Source of the DNA: Halanaerobium hydrogeniformans
GTDB taxonomy: Bacteria; Bacillota; Halanaerobiia; Halanaerobiales; Halanaerobiaceae
DNA: 64,000 bases
Reading direction: 5' to 3'
Assembly: GCF_000166415.1 (NCBI RefSeq)
Contig: NC_014654.1
Coordinates: forward strand, 1,054,001 to 1,118,000
This document shows positions 35,472 through 44,058 of the stretch, piece after piece. The notes below the pieces were generated by a model. The model did not search any database and was not told the origin of the DNA. It saw nothing but the letters and a program-made list of their open reading frames with translations. The position numbers were made by a program, and so were the translations under genes. The first letter of the stretch is position 1; each line of letters opens with the position of its first letter.

Positions 35472-36335
35472 ATGGGCAAAAGTAAAAATGTTATTATCAC
35501 AAATCGGGGAGAACTTGATTATAGCAGAAAAACATTGATTATGGGGATTCTTAATCTAACACCTGATTCTTTTTCTGATGGAGGAGAATATAATGATCTT
35601 AAAGGAGCAGTAGCAAGGGCTGTAGAAATGGAAAAAGCAGGTGCAGATATCATTGATATTGGTGCAGAATCCAGCCGTCCTTACTCAGAAAGGATCTGTG
35701 AAGAAGTAGAGAAGAAGAGATTACTGCCTATTTTAGATGAAATATTAAAAGTTACTAAAATTCCTATTTCAATCGATACTTATAAAAGCTCTGTGGCTCG
35801 TGCTGCACTCAAACGAGGTGCTTCGATGATCAATGATATTAGTGGGCTCCGTTTTGATAAAAAAATGGCTGCCACTGCTGCGGAATTCAATGCTCCAGTT
35901 ATTATAATGCACATTCAGGGAAAACCAGAAAATATGCAGGATGATCCCAGTTATAAAAATCTGATTTTCGAGATCAAAGAATATCTCTGGCAGGGCATAG
36001 AGCTGGCTATAGAAGCAGGGATAAGTGAAGAACAAATTGTTATTGACCCCGGAATAGGTTTTGGCAAAAAACAGATTCATAACCTGCAGATTTTAAATAG
36101 GCTGGAAAGTTTTAAAGAGCTAAATTATCCTATTTTAATCGGTACTTCAAGAAAATCTTTAATTAAATTTATAAATGAGGATGAAACAGATAACAGACTT
36201 TTTGGAACAGCTGCAACTGTATCAGCTTCGATTCTTAAAGGAGCAAATATTGTTAGAGTTCATGATGTTAAAGAAATTAAAAAGGTTGCCTTAATGTCAG
36301 ATGCTCTTAAATGGGAGGGCAAACATGAAAAATAG
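35472..36335 (+). CDS. folP: Dihydropteroate synthase
   Basis: About 287 aa FolP, joining 6-hydroxymethyldihydropterin diphosphate and p-aminobenzoate to dihydropteroate. Motifs: LIMGILNLTPDSFSDGGEYN, DIIDIGAESSRP, ISIDTYKSSVARAALKRGAS, INDISGLRFD, DPGIGFGK and GTSRKSLIKF. ATG 35472 is chosen from AGAGGTG at 35459-35465 rather than the overlapping GTG 35463. A normal folate enzyme, beside a separate DHPS-like protein at 16.2 kb for methanopterin. Confidence 0.93.
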   Translation: MGKSKNVIITNRGELDYSRKTLIMGILNLTPDSFSDGGEYNDLKGAVARAVEMEKAGADIIDIGAESSRPYSERICEEVEKKRLLPILDEILKVTKIPISIDTYKSSVARAALKRGASMINDISGLRFDKKMAATAAEFNAPVIIMHIQGKPENMQDDPSYKNLIFEIKEYLWQGIELAIEAGISEEQIVIDPGIGFGKKQIHNLQILNRLESFKELNYPILIGTSRKSLIKFINEDETDNRLFGTAATVSASILKGANIVRVHDVKEIKKVALMSDALKWEGKHEK

Positions 36336-36699
36336 TATTGCTTTAAATGAGATGATTTTTTATGCCTATCATGGAGTGCGTGACACTGAAAAAGAACAGG
36401 GCCAGCGTTTTATTTTGAATTTCAGAGCAGAACTTGATTTTGAAGAAGCTGCAGTCAATGATGATTTAAATAAAACTGTCAGTTATTCCGAAGTTTATAA
36501 GTCTATTAAAAAGATTGTTGAAGCTGAGAAATATGATTTATTAGAAAGTTTGGCTCATAAGATCATCAGCGAATTATTTAAAAACTTTTCGCGACTGGAA
36601 ATGATAGAAATAGAGATCAAAAAACCAATGGTTCCAATTCCTGGTGTCCTGAGCAGTGCTTCAGTAAAAATGAGCAGAAAAAGAACTGAGGTTGAATAA
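36325..36699 (+). CDS. folB: Dihydroneopterin aldolase
   Basis: 124 aa FolB, cleaving dihydroneopterin to 6-hydroxymethyldihydropterin. Seen: ALNEMIFYAYHGVRDTEKEQ, the TVSYSEVYKSIKKIVEAEKY active-site region with YDLLESLAHKI, and IEIKKPMVPIPGVLSSASVK. ATG 36325 follows GGGAGGG (36313-36319); the in-frame ATG at 36301 lies within folP without an RBS. Overlaps folP by 11 bases. Its product can feed both folate and H4MPT. Confidence 0.92.
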   Translation: MKNSIALNEMIFYAYHGVRDTEKEQGQRFILNFRAELDFEEAAVNDDLNKTVSYSEVYKSIKKIVEAEKYDLLESLAHKIISELFKNFSRLEMIEIEIKKPMVPIPGVLSSASVKMSRKRTEVE

Positions 36700-36700
36700 G

Positions 36701-37213
36701 ATGCCTGATGTCTTCCTGGGACTTGGTTCTAATATTGAGCCAAGATCTGAATATTTAAAAAAAGCTGCAGCAGAACTTGCTGAGCTTAAAGCTGTCAGAG
36801 TAAAAAAAACTTCTTCAGTCTATGTTACAAAGCCCTATGGTGGGGTAGAGCAGGCTGATTTTTTAAATGCTGTAATTTTGATCAACACTTCATTAAACCC
36901 GGAAGAACTTTTAAAAAAGATTTTAGAAATCGAAAAGAAACTGGGTCGGGTAAGAGATATAGAATGGGGACCAAGAAAAATAGATATAGATATCCTGTTT
37001 TATGATAAACTTTATTATCAAAGTCCAAATTTACAGATTCCACACCCGGAAATTAAAAAAAGGGCTTTTGTTATCATTCCTTTATTAGAGATAATTGGCG
37101 AAAAAAAATTATTGATTGAAGGTAAAGATTTAAATTATTGGTTGAACCAACTAGAAATGGATGAAGATGAGATTAAACTATATTCAGATTTTCCGGAGTT
37201 TAAGCAAGCATAA
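36701..37213 (+). CDS. folK: 2-amino-4-hydroxy-6-hydroxymethyldihydropteridine pyrophosphokinase
   Basis: 170 aa FolK. Blocks DVFLGLGSNIEPRSEYLKKA, SSVYVTKPYGGVEQADFLNA, EIEKKLGRVRDIEWGPRKID then IDILFYD, and IPHPEIKKRAFVIIPLLEI. ATG 36701 fits the RBS in GAGGTTG; TTG 36692 overlaps the folB stop. Its diphosphate product is the branch point between FolP (folate) and the DHPS-like protein (methanopterin). The 3' end runs 14 bases into the convergent mfnD gene with no terminator between. Confidence 0.92.
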   Translation: MPDVFLGLGSNIEPRSEYLKKAAAELAELKAVRVKKTSSVYVTKPYGGVEQADFLNAVILINTSLNPEELLKKILEIEKKLGRVRDIEWGPRKIDIDILFYDKLYYQSPNLQIPHPEIKKRAFVIIPLLEIIGEKKLLIEGKDLNYWLNQLEMDEDEIKLYSDFPEFKQA

Positions 37214-38207
37214 ATCTAGATTGAGCTTTGTTTTTGAGCTCCGGAAAGATATTAGTCTCTTGAAGTTGACAAATAAATTTAATTGGATTATAGAGCTCTG
37301 CAAGTCCGATTAAAGAAGAGGTTATCCGGGGATTTATTTCTAAAAGATAAAATTCCTTATCCTGACAGATAAAATCAACTCCATAATAACCTCTAAGCTC
37401 TGGATATTTTTCTTTGATTTTAGTTGAAATTTCAGTAAATTTTTTTGAACTTTTAAAGGGGTAATTAACTATTCCTCCCTGATATTTAAAATCTTGCCTG
37501 TTAATAATTTGTTTGTTGATGGTTAAAATCTCTGTTCTTTCTTGATTTGCCAGCACAGAAAGACTACCTGCTGTACCTTGAACTATTTTTTGGATCAGAT
37601 AATTTTTATTTTCTTTTAAATCCAACTTTTTTAACGACCGATAATCATCGATAACCATCAATTCTGAGCCAGCACCATAAAATTCTTTGATAACTGCTGG
37701 AAAGATATTTTGCTTAATCTTATTATCTCTGATCAACTGATTATTAACCAATTCAGTTTCTGGTAGAAAGATTTTGCTTTCAATAAAATTTTGATAAAGC
37801 AGCCATTTATTAGCTGCTTTTTTTATGCATTTAGAACTACTACCAAGATTTTTAATCTCTTTTTGTTCTAATATTTTGCTCATTTCATAGAGTATATTAT
37901 CTGTTTCTGGAGCAATAATTAAAAAATAATCTAAGTTCTTTATTTTTAAATTTTCAAGAAAGCTAAAATATTCTTTATTGTTATTAAAATCAGGAAGAGA
38001 AAAGTTTATATTTATCTCAGCTCTATCTGTATTTTCGAAAGTGCTGTTAAAACTTTTATTGAGCCAGCTATATAATTTTAAATTTTCTGTTTTTAAACAA
38101 GAATTAATAATGGCCTGAAAAATATTTATAGCTTCACTGTAAAAAGAAAGCCGTTTATTATTAGGAGTTCCTTTACTTAAGAAATATTCGAGAACTAAAA
38201 TATTCAT
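37200..38207 (-). CDS. mfnD: ATP-grasp ligase, MfnD-like tyramine-glutamate ligase
   Basis: 335 aa ATP-grasp protein. The N-terminus ILVLEYFLSKGTPNNKRLSF resembles the EYF-S-G start of MfnD, which makes gamma-glutamyltyramine for methanofuran. The core has AVIKEFYGAGSELMVIDDY, LIQKIVQGTAGSLSVLANQ, YYGVDFICQDKEFYLLEINP then RITSSLIGL. Opposite strand, convergent with folK and overlapping it by 14 bases. No tyrosine decarboxylase (MfnA) is seen in the window. The MfnD call is moderate; ATP-grasp membership is secure. Confidence 0.7.
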   Translation of the reverse strand: MNILVLEYFLSKGTPNNKRLSFYSEAINIFQAIINSCLKTENLKLYSWLNKSFNSTFENTDRAEININFSLPDFNNNKEYFSFLENLKIKNLDYFLIIAPETDNILYEMSKILEQKEIKNLGSSSKCIKKAANKWLLYQNFIESKIFLPETELVNNQLIRDNKIKQNIFPAVIKEFYGAGSELMVIDDYRSLKKLDLKENKNYLIQKIVQGTAGSLSVLANQERTEILTINKQIINRQDFKYQGGIVNYPFKSSKKFTEISTKIKEKYPELRGYYGVDFICQDKEFYLLEINPRITSSLIGLAELYNPIKFICQLQETNIFPELKNKAQSRFMLA

Positions 38208-38316
38208 CTTTAACCCACTTTCATAATCAGATAATTTAACTTGATTTTATCATATTTTCTAGGTATTTAAAAATATTTAAAATAGATTGATTTATTAAGT
38301 TTTTTTTAGAAAATGC

Positions 38317-38345
38317 TTGTAATTTATTCCTTTAGCCTTTAAAAT
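38317..38345 (+). promoter_or_regulatory. Putative sigma-A promoter of the symporter gene
   Basis: TTGTAA (38317-38322), a 17-base spacer and TAAAAT (38340-38345), 37 bases before ATG 38383. Confidence 0.5.
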
Positions 38346-38382
38346 ATAAATAGGTTTGTATAAAAAAAAAGGAGGCAAACAA

Positions 38383-39561
38383 ATGAAAAAGATTCCATTA
38401 GTTCTAAGATTATTAATTGGTATTATATCAGGTATTATTATTGGTTTATTTTTTCCTGAAGGTATTTCAAGAATATTGTATACTTTTACAATAATTTTTG
38501 GAGAATTTTTAAATTACATAGTACCTTTAGTTATTCTAGCATTTATCATTCCGGGAATTGCTGATTTAGGAGAAAAAGCTGGTAGATTATTGGGTACTAC
38601 AGTTTTAACTGCCTATGTATCTACTATTGCTGCAGGTACAATTGCCTATTTAATCTCAGTAAGAATTGTGCCAGCAATTGTTGAAGCTTCTGAAATAGCT
38701 GATCCTGAAGCTGGAGGTCTGGAGCCATTTTTACGTTTAGAAATTTCTCCAGTAATCGGTGTTATGGCTGCACTTGTGACAGCTTTTGTTTTTGGACTGG
38801 GTATTAATTATTTATTAAGAAATAATGGAGATGAAAGTTTATATAATATTGCTAATGAATTTAGAGATATTATTGTATTGGTAATAGAATATGTTATTAT
38901 TCCATTTTTACCACTGCATATTGCCGGGGTATTCGCAGATATGGCATTTGCCGGGAATGCATTTGAAACACTAGCAGTATTCAGTCAGGTATTTGGAATT
39001 ATAATAGCCATGCATATTGGATATCTCTTGATTCAATTTGCTATTGCGGGAAGTGTTTCTGGTAAAAATCCACTGACAAGCTTAAAAAATATGATTCCAG
39101 CTTATACGACTGCAATCGGTACCATGTCAAGTGCTGCTACTATTCCAGTTACCCTAAAAAGTGCCAGAAAAAATAATATAACTGCAGAAATAGTAGATTT
39201 TGTAATTCCACTGGGGGCAACTGTCCATTTAGCCGGTAGTACTATATCACTAGTTGTTTGTGCTGTTGCAGTTGCAGCAATTATGGGACTGCCATTAGAT
39301 TTTGCTTTGTTTTTCCAATTTATCGCTTTACTTGGTGTAACAATGGTTGCTGCACCAGGTGTTCCGGGAGGAGCAGTTATGGCTGCTTTAGGATTATTAA
39401 CTACCATCCTTGGATTTGGTGAAGGTGCAACTGCTTTAATGATCGGTTTATATCTTGCCCAGGATAGTTTTGGTACTGCCTGTAATGTTACCGGTGATGG
39501 TGCAATTGCTATATTTATTGATGCAATTAAAGCTAAGCTTCCAGCTCCAAAAACTGCTTAA
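38383..39561 (+). CDS. Dicarboxylate/amino acid:cation symporter (DAACS)
   Basis: About 392 aa, multi-pass, glutamate-transporter fold. Seen: LRLLIGIISGIIIGLFFPEG at the start, the reentrant-loop serine region AYTTAIGTMSSAATIPVTLK, PLGATVHLAGSTISLVVCAV, and APGVPGGAVMAALGLLTTIL with QDSFGTACNVTGDGAIAIFI. Substrate probably glutamate, aspartate, serine or a C4-dicarboxylate with Na+ or H+. ATG 38383 is preceded by AAGGAGG at 38369-38375; the longer TTG start at 38356 contains that RBS. Confidence 0.87.
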   Translation: MKKIPLVLRLLIGIISGIIIGLFFPEGISRILYTFTIIFGEFLNYIVPLVILAFIIPGIADLGEKAGRLLGTTVLTAYVSTIAAGTIAYLISVRIVPAIVEASEIADPEAGGLEPFLRLEISPVIGVMAALVTAFVFGLGINYLLRNNGDESLYNIANEFRDIIVLVIEYVIIPFLPLHIAGVFADMAFAGNAFETLAVFSQVFGIIIAMHIGYLLIQFAIAGSVSGKNPLTSLKNMIPAYTTAIGTMSSAATIPVTLKSARKNNITAEIVDFVIPLGATVHLAGSTISLVVCAVAVAAIMGLPLDFALFFQFIALLGVTMVAAPGVPGGAVMAALGLLTTILGFGEGATALMIGLYLAQDSFGTACNVTGDGAIAIFIDAIKAKLPAPKTA

Positions 39562-39598
39562 TTAAAGCAGCCTGGAGAAAAATTAAGCTGAATTATTC

Positions 39599-39627
39599 TT
39601 GACAGATTTCAAAATCTGTGTTAAAGT
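39599..39627 (+). promoter_or_regulatory. Sigma-A promoter of the metY-metA riboswitch transcript
   Basis: TTGACA (39599-39604), a 17-base spacer and TAAAGT (39622-39627), ending about 17 bases before the SAM aptamer. Confidence 0.6.
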
Positions 39628-39644
39628 AATAAAAAACAATATAA

Positions 39645-39744
39645 CTTATCAAGAGAGGTGGAGGGACTGGCCCTTTGAAGCCCAGCAACCAGCATAATTT
39701 ATGCCCGGTGCTAATTCCAGCAGGTAAAAGACCTGGAAGATAAG
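39645..39744 (+). ncRNA. SAM-I (S-box) riboswitch aptamer
   Basis: P1 is CTTATC (39645-39650) with GATAAG (39739-39744). Between them are the conserved AGAGAGGTGGAGGGACTGGC, GAAGCCCAGCAACC, and the P4 region ending AAGACCTGGAA. It lies directly before metY, a methionine pathway gene, as expected. Binding of S-adenosylmethionine should favour the terminator and switch off metY and metA. Confidence 0.95.
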
Positions 39745-39790
39745 TAGGTAAAGAAATTAACCCATTCCTACTTACAGGAGTGGGTTTTTT
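39741..39790 (+). terminator. SAM-riboswitch terminator and antiterminator
   Basis: Terminator stem CCCATTCC (39761-39768) with GGAGTGGG (39777-39784), then six T. The antiterminator TAAGTAGG (39741-39748), which includes the 3' strand of P1, is perfectly complementary to CCTACTTA (39767-39774) in the terminator, so the two folds exclude each other. Confidence 0.9.
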
Positions 39791-39810
39791 AATTCAAAGG
39801 AGGAATAAAA

Positions 39811-41088
39811 ATGACTTTAGGATTTGACACACTTGCATTACATCATGGTTATGATCCGTTGGAGAACAGAAAAGCTGCAGCAGTTCCAATTTATCAGACG
39901 ACCTCATATACTTTTGATAGCACAGAACATGCTGCTAAATTATTTGCACTAGAAGAAAGTGGAGATATTTACAGCAGAATTCAGAATCCAACCAATTCTG
40001 TCTTAGAAAAGCGGATTGCTGCTTTGGAAGGTGGGGTTGGTGCTCTTGCTCTATCATCAGGACAGGCAGCTGAAGTGACTGCTCTATTAACAATAGCTAA
40101 AAATGGTGATGAAATAGTAAGTGGGAGTTCAATTTATGGTGGTACTCACAATCTTTTCAAACATACTTTTAAAAATTTTGGAATAGAGGTTAAATTTGTT
40201 GACTCAGATAACCCTCAATCATTTAAAAAAGCAATAACAGATAAAACAAAAGCACTATATATTGAGACTATTGCTAATCCAACTTTAAATGTGCCTGATT
40301 TTAAGCTGATTGCAGAAATAGCTCATCAGAATGGAGTGCCACTGGTAGTTGATAATACCTTTGCTTCTCCCTATTTAAGCAATCCAATTGAATATGGAGC
40401 AGATATAGTTATTCACTCTACAACGAAATATATTTCAGGTCATGGGAATTCAATTGGGGGCATAATTGTAGATAGTGGTAATTTTGATTGGGATACAGGT
40501 AGGTTTCCAGGTTTAGTTGAACCTGATCCGAGCTATCATGGGATTAAATTCCAGGAAGAATTTGCTGAGGCAGCATATATTACTAAGGCAAGGGTGCAGC
40601 TTTTAAGGGATTTAGGTAGTGCTCCCAGCCCCTTCAACTCATTTTTAACCCTAAATGGTATAGAAACATTAAGTTTAAGAATGGAGAGACATTCAGAAAA
40701 CGCTTTAAAAATTGCAAAATTATTGGAAGCAGACAATAGGGTAGAATGGGTTAATTATCCAGGTTTAAAAAGCAATGAAAGTCATGAGAATGCAAAAAAA
40801 TATTTAAAAAATGGTTTTGGTGGGATGGTAACCTTTGCTGTTAAAGGTGGTAAAAAAGCAGCAGAAAAATTCATCAATAATTTAGAACTCTTTTTACACC
40901 TTGCAAATGTTGGTGATGCAAAATCTCTGGCTATTCATCCGGCAAGCACTACCCATCAACAGCTCAGCGAGGAAGATTTAATTAAAACGGGTATTTCACC
41001 TGCTTTAATAAGACTTTCAATTGGTATTGAAGATGTCAAAGACTTAAAGGCAGATTTAGATCAGGCTTTAGAAGCTTCACAGCGATAG
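39811..41088 (+). CDS. metY: O-acetylhomoserine sulfhydrylase
   Basis: 425 aa PLP enzyme of the Cys/Met metabolism family: [60 protein letters not shown], the PLP lysine in [20 protein letters not shown] and [15 protein letters not shown]. The length of about 425 rather than 380 is typical of O-acetylhomoserine sulfhydrylase rather than cystathionine gamma-synthase. Makes homocysteine from O-acetylhomoserine and sulfide. Controlled by the SAM-I riboswitch and followed by metA, which makes its substrate. Confidence 0.93.
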   Translation: MTLGFDTLALHHGYDPLENRKAAAVPIYQTTSYTFDSTEHAAKLFALEESGDIYSRIQNPTNSVLEKRIAALEGGVGALALSSGQAAEVTALLTIAKNGDEIVSGSSIYGGTHNLFKHTFKNFGIEVKFVDSDNPQSFKKAITDKTKALYIETIANPTLNVPDFKLIAEIAHQNGVPLVVDNTFASPYLSNPIEYGADIVIHSTTKYISGHGNSIGGIIVDSGNFDWDTGRFPGLVEPDPSYHGIKFQEEFAEAAYITKARVQLLRDLGSAPSPFNSFLTLNGIETLSLRMERHSENALKIAKLLEADNRVEWVNYPGLKSNESHENAKKYLKNGFGGMVTFAVKGGKKAAEKFINNLELFLHLANVGDAKSLAIHPASTTHQQLSEEDLIKTGISPALIRLSIGIEDVKDLKADLDQALEASQR

Positions 41089-41141
41089 ATTAAGAGTTTT
41101 TCAAAATAATATTTTTACTAATATTTTAGGAGGTGAAGAAA

Positions 41142-42059
41142 ATGCCGATTAAAATCCAGGATGAACTACCAGCAGTTGAAACTTTAGAAAATGAGAATAT
41201 ATTTGTTATGAAAGAATCAAGGGCAACTCATCAGGATATTCGTTCTTTAAAAATATTGATTTTAAATTTAATGCCTAAAAAGATTGTAACTGAAACACAG
41301 ATCTTAAGGTTACTGGGAAATTCTCCGCTTCAGGTTGATATTGATCTTTTACATCCTGCAACCCATAATTCTAAGAATACGGCTCAGTCACACCTGAATA
41401 AATTTTATAATACATTTTCTGAAATTAAGGATAACAATTATGATGGAATGATTATTACAGGTGCACCGGTGGAAACACTGCCTTTTGAAGCTGTGGATTA
41501 CTGGGAAGAATTAAAAAAGATTATGGAATGGAGCTTACATCATGTTTATTCTACCCTGCATATCTGCTGGGGAAGTCAGGCAGCACTTTATCATCATTAT
41601 GGTGTACCAAAATATCCTTTAGAAGAAAAAATGTTTGGAGTTTTTCCTCATTATCAGTCAAAAGAACATGTAAAATTATTAAGAGGTTTTGATGATATTT
41701 TTTATGTTCCCCAGTCCCGTCACACTGAGACCAGAAGAGAGGATGTAGAAAAAGTTGACGAACTGGAAATACTATCAGAATCAGATGAGTCAGGTCTTTA
41801 TCTAATGGCCAATAAAAATGGTAGGCAGGTGTTTGCAACAGGTCATTCTGAATATGATGCGGAAACACTTAAAACTGAATATCTGCGTGACTTAGAAAAG
41901 GGAATTGATATTGCTGTACCTAAAAATTACTTTAAAGATGATGATCCAGAAAAAGACATATTAGTTCGCTGGCGTGGTCATTCTAATCTCTTATTTGTCA
42001 ATTGGTTAAATTACTATGTATATCAGGAAACTCCTTTCGATTTATCTGAACTAAAATAA
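41142..42059 (+). CDS. metA: Homoserine O-acetyltransferase (MetA type)
   Basis: 305 aa MetA-fold enzyme: [26 protein letters not shown] with Glu111, catalytic Cys142 in LHICWGSQA and [17 protein letters not shown]. In this family Glu rather than Gly at 111 indicates acetyl-CoA instead of succinyl-CoA, consistent with the upstream O-acetylhomoserine sulfhydrylase. ATG 41142 follows AGGAGG; the in-frame GTG 41133 overlaps that RBS. Probably co-transcribed with metY under SAM control. Confidence 0.92.
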   Translation: MPIKIQDELPAVETLENENIFVMKESRATHQDIRSLKILILNLMPKKIVTETQILRLLGNSPLQVDIDLLHPATHNSKNTAQSHLNKFYNTFSEIKDNNYDGMIITGAPVETLPFEAVDYWEELKKIMEWSLHHVYSTLHICWGSQAALYHHYGVPKYPLEEKMFGVFPHYQSKEHVKLLRGFDDIFYVPQSRHTETRREDVEKVDELEILSESDESGLYLMANKNGRQVFATGHSEYDAETLKTEYLRDLEKGIDIAVPKNYFKDDDPEKDILVRWRGHSNLLFVNWLNYYVYQETPFDLSELK

Positions 42060-42108
42060 TTCAAAAATATTGACTAATTGTCTGTAAATTTAGACTTCAG
42101 ACTAAAAC

Positions 42109-42136
42109 TTGACAGTTCTTTTAAAAGGTGTATAAT
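42109..42136 (+). promoter_or_regulatory. Strong sigma-A promoter of the small ORF
   Basis: Perfect TTGACA (42109-42114) and perfect TATAAT (42131-42136) with a 16-base spacer, 53 bases before the small ORF. It is one of the best promoters in the window. Confidence 0.75.
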
Positions 42137-42189
42137 TACCTTAGATAATTCCTATAACTAAAATAAGATTATAAGAAAGGATGATTTAG

Positions 42190-42291
42190 ATGTTTAATTC
42201 GATGTATTCATTTATTAGAGAGGCTAAACTGGAAAAACTACACAAAAAATCAGTTGAGCTTGATGCATTTAAAAATCTTGGTAACTACTAA
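42190..42291 (+). CDS. Small 33-residue protein of unknown function
   Basis: ATG 42190 to TAA 42291 encodes 33 aa, amphipathic and basic-acidic: MFNSMYSFIREAKLEKLHKK followed by SVELDAFKNLGNY. The predicted form is a single helix covering about residues 5-28. It has an AAGAAAGG ribosome binding site, a consensus promoter 53 bases upstream and a strong terminator 54 bases downstream, so it is an independent transcription unit. The family is not recognised. It could be a small regulatory protein, or a dual-function or structured RNA that contains an ORF. Confidence 0.6.
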   Translation: MFNSMYSFIREAKLEKLHKKSVELDAFKNLGNY

Positions 42292-42344
42292 ATAAAAATA
42301 ATAAAATAATATAATAACTAATAATAAGAGATCGATTTATTTTT

Positions 42345-42374
42345 GGAACATCCATTCAGGGTGTTCTTTTTTTT
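42345..42374 (+). terminator. Rho-independent terminator after the small ORF
   Basis: GGAACATCC (42345-42353) pairs with GGGTGTTCT (42359-42367, G-U pairs allowed) over a five-base loop, followed by eight T. Confidence 0.8.
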
Positions 42375-42400
42375 GCCTAAAAAAAGGATTTAGCTAACAA

Positions 42401-42431
42401 TTGAATAATTATATATAAAAGGGATTATAAT
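42401..42431 (+). promoter_or_regulatory. Putative promoter of deoD
   Basis: TTGAAT (42401-42406) and TATAAT (42426-42431); the spacer of 19 bases is longer than ideal. Confidence 0.4.
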
Positions 42432-42452
42432 AATTACAGGAGGGTAAAATAT

Positions 42453-43151
42453 ATGAGTACACACATTAATGCTGAAAAAAGAGATATCGCTGATACTATT
42501 CTTCTGCCCGGGGACCCTTTAAGGGCAAAATTTATTGCTGAAACGTATTTTGAAGATCTAAAACAATATAATTCTGTAAGAGGTATGTATGGTTATACCG
42601 GGACTTATAAGGGTAAAAGAGTTTCTGCTCAGGGAACAGGAATGGGAATGCCGTCTTTATCAATCTATGTAAATGAGCTGATTAGAGATTTTGGTGTTAA
42701 AAACTTGATCAGAGTAGGTTCTTGTGGATCATTAAATGTAGAAGCAAAACTTAGAGACGTTATTCTGGCCCAGGCTGCCTGCAGTAATTCTCAGATGAAT
42801 AAATTACGTTTTAATGGTAAAGATTTTGCTCCAGCAGCAAGTTTCAAGCTTTTATCTCAGGCACACCAAATAGCAAAAGAAAAAGGGATTAAAGTAAAAG
42901 TTGGTACTGTTTTAAGTACTGATTCGTTTTATAATGATGATCAGGATGCCTGGAAAAAATGGAGACAGTATGGAGTTCTAGCTGTAGAAATGGAAACAGC
43001 CGAACTATTTACTCTTGCTGCAAGATATGATGTTGATGCTTTAAGTATTTTAACAGTTAGTGATTCTTTAGTTAGTGGTCAGGAAACAACTGCTGATGAG
43101 AGAGAAAAAACCTTCACTGATATGATGGAAATCGCTCTAGAGCTTGCCTAA
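42453..43151 (+). CDS. deoD: Purine-nucleoside phosphorylase (DeoD type)
   Basis: 232 aa hexameric-type [23 protein letters not shown] then [50 protein letters not shown] and [20 protein letters not shown]. Phosphorolyses purine (deoxy)nucleosides in salvage. RBS AGGAGG before ATG. Single gene between two terminators. Confidence 0.94.
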   Translation: MSTHINAEKRDIADTILLPGDPLRAKFIAETYFEDLKQYNSVRGMYGYTGTYKGKRVSAQGTGMGMPSLSIYVNELIRDFGVKNLIRVGSCGSLNVEAKLRDVILAQAACSNSQMNKLRFNGKDFAPAASFKLLSQAHQIAKEKGIKVKVGTVLSTDSFYNDDQDAWKKWRQYGVLAVEMETAELFTLAARYDVDALSILTVSDSLVSGQETTADEREKTFTDMMEIALELA

Positions 43152-43217
43152 CTAAGTTTTTATTAATTTTTTCCAGACTGAAAACTTAGCAATTTATCAA
43201 AAAAAACCAAAAATTAA

Positions 43218-43257
43218 GCCAGTAATAAATCTTCACCGATTATTACTGGCTTTTTTT
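43218..43257 (+). terminator. Rho-independent terminator of deoD
   Basis: A perfect 11-bp stem, GCCAGTAATAA (43218-43228) and TTATTACTGGC (43240-43250), followed by seven T. Confidence 0.9.
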
Positions 43258-43397
43258 GCTGAAATTTTAAATTAATAATGTTATAATAATAATTAACAAG
43301 CTCAAGTAGTTTTATTGGCTAATTTGTTATTGCTTTGACTTAAAAAAATAAATATAGTTGATACACTTGTTTAAAGGATTATCTGGAGGTAAATATT

Positions 43398-44027
43398 ATG
43401 AAAAAAGAGGAGCGAGTATCATTTTATTCTCACTTTGCTGGTTTTATAATGGCTTTTATAGGTTTAATATTATTGATCTATAGAGCTTTAAACGATCCGG
43501 GACGAATTGTCGTGGCAGCTGTATATGGTGTATCAGTTGTATTCTTGTTTTTAGCTTCTTCTCTCTATCATGCTTTTAAAAAAGAAGAAGATGAAAAATC
43601 TATCTGGAGAAAATTAGACCATTTTGCTATTTTTGTTATGATAGCAGGTTCTTACACTCCTATAGCCTATCTTTATTTAGATGGTTGGCTGCGTTTGACG
43701 ATTATCTCTATTCAGTGGGGACTTGTTATTGGTGGTTTTTTCTTGAAATTTCTTTATTTTAAAACTCCCAGAATATTGTATACTATTATCTATATTGCAA
43801 TGGGCTGGGTAGGTGTTTTTGCTCTACACAGATTATTTACTGAAATGCCTACCTCCTTATTTATGCTAATGTTTGCTGGAGGTCTATCTTTTACAATAGG
43901 AGCAGTATTTTATATTATTAAAAAGCCAAATAGTAATCCTAATTTTGGTTTTCATGAGATTTTTCATTTTTTTATATTAGCTGGTGGCTTATTTCATTAT
44001 TTAATGGTTTTTTTTGCTCTAGGTTAA
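43398..44027 (+). CDS. Hemolysin III family (YqfA/PAQR-like) membrane protein
   Basis: 209 aa with about seven transmembrane helices. Typical motifs: SFYSHFAGFIMAFIGLILLI at the start, LASSLYHAFKKEEDEKSIWR then KLDHFAIFVMIAGSYTPIAY, and a C-terminal FHEIFHFFILAGGLFHYLMV with the metal-binding histidines. The family is related to adiponectin receptors; its role in bacteria is not settled, and the name does not imply toxicity. Ends 31 bases before rpoN, so the two may be co-transcribed. Confidence 0.85.
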   Translation: MKKEERVSFYSHFAGFIMAFIGLILLIYRALNDPGRIVVAAVYGVSVVFLFLASSLYHAFKKEEDEKSIWRKLDHFAIFVMIAGSYTPIAYLYLDGWLRLTIISIQWGLVIGGFFLKFLYFKTPRILYTIIYIAMGWVGVFALHRLFTEMPTSLFMLMFAGGLSFTIGAVFYIIKKPNSNPNFGFHEIFHFFILAGGLFHYLMVFFALG

Positions 44028-44058
44028 TTTTCAAAATAATTTTTAAGGAGAAAAATAT

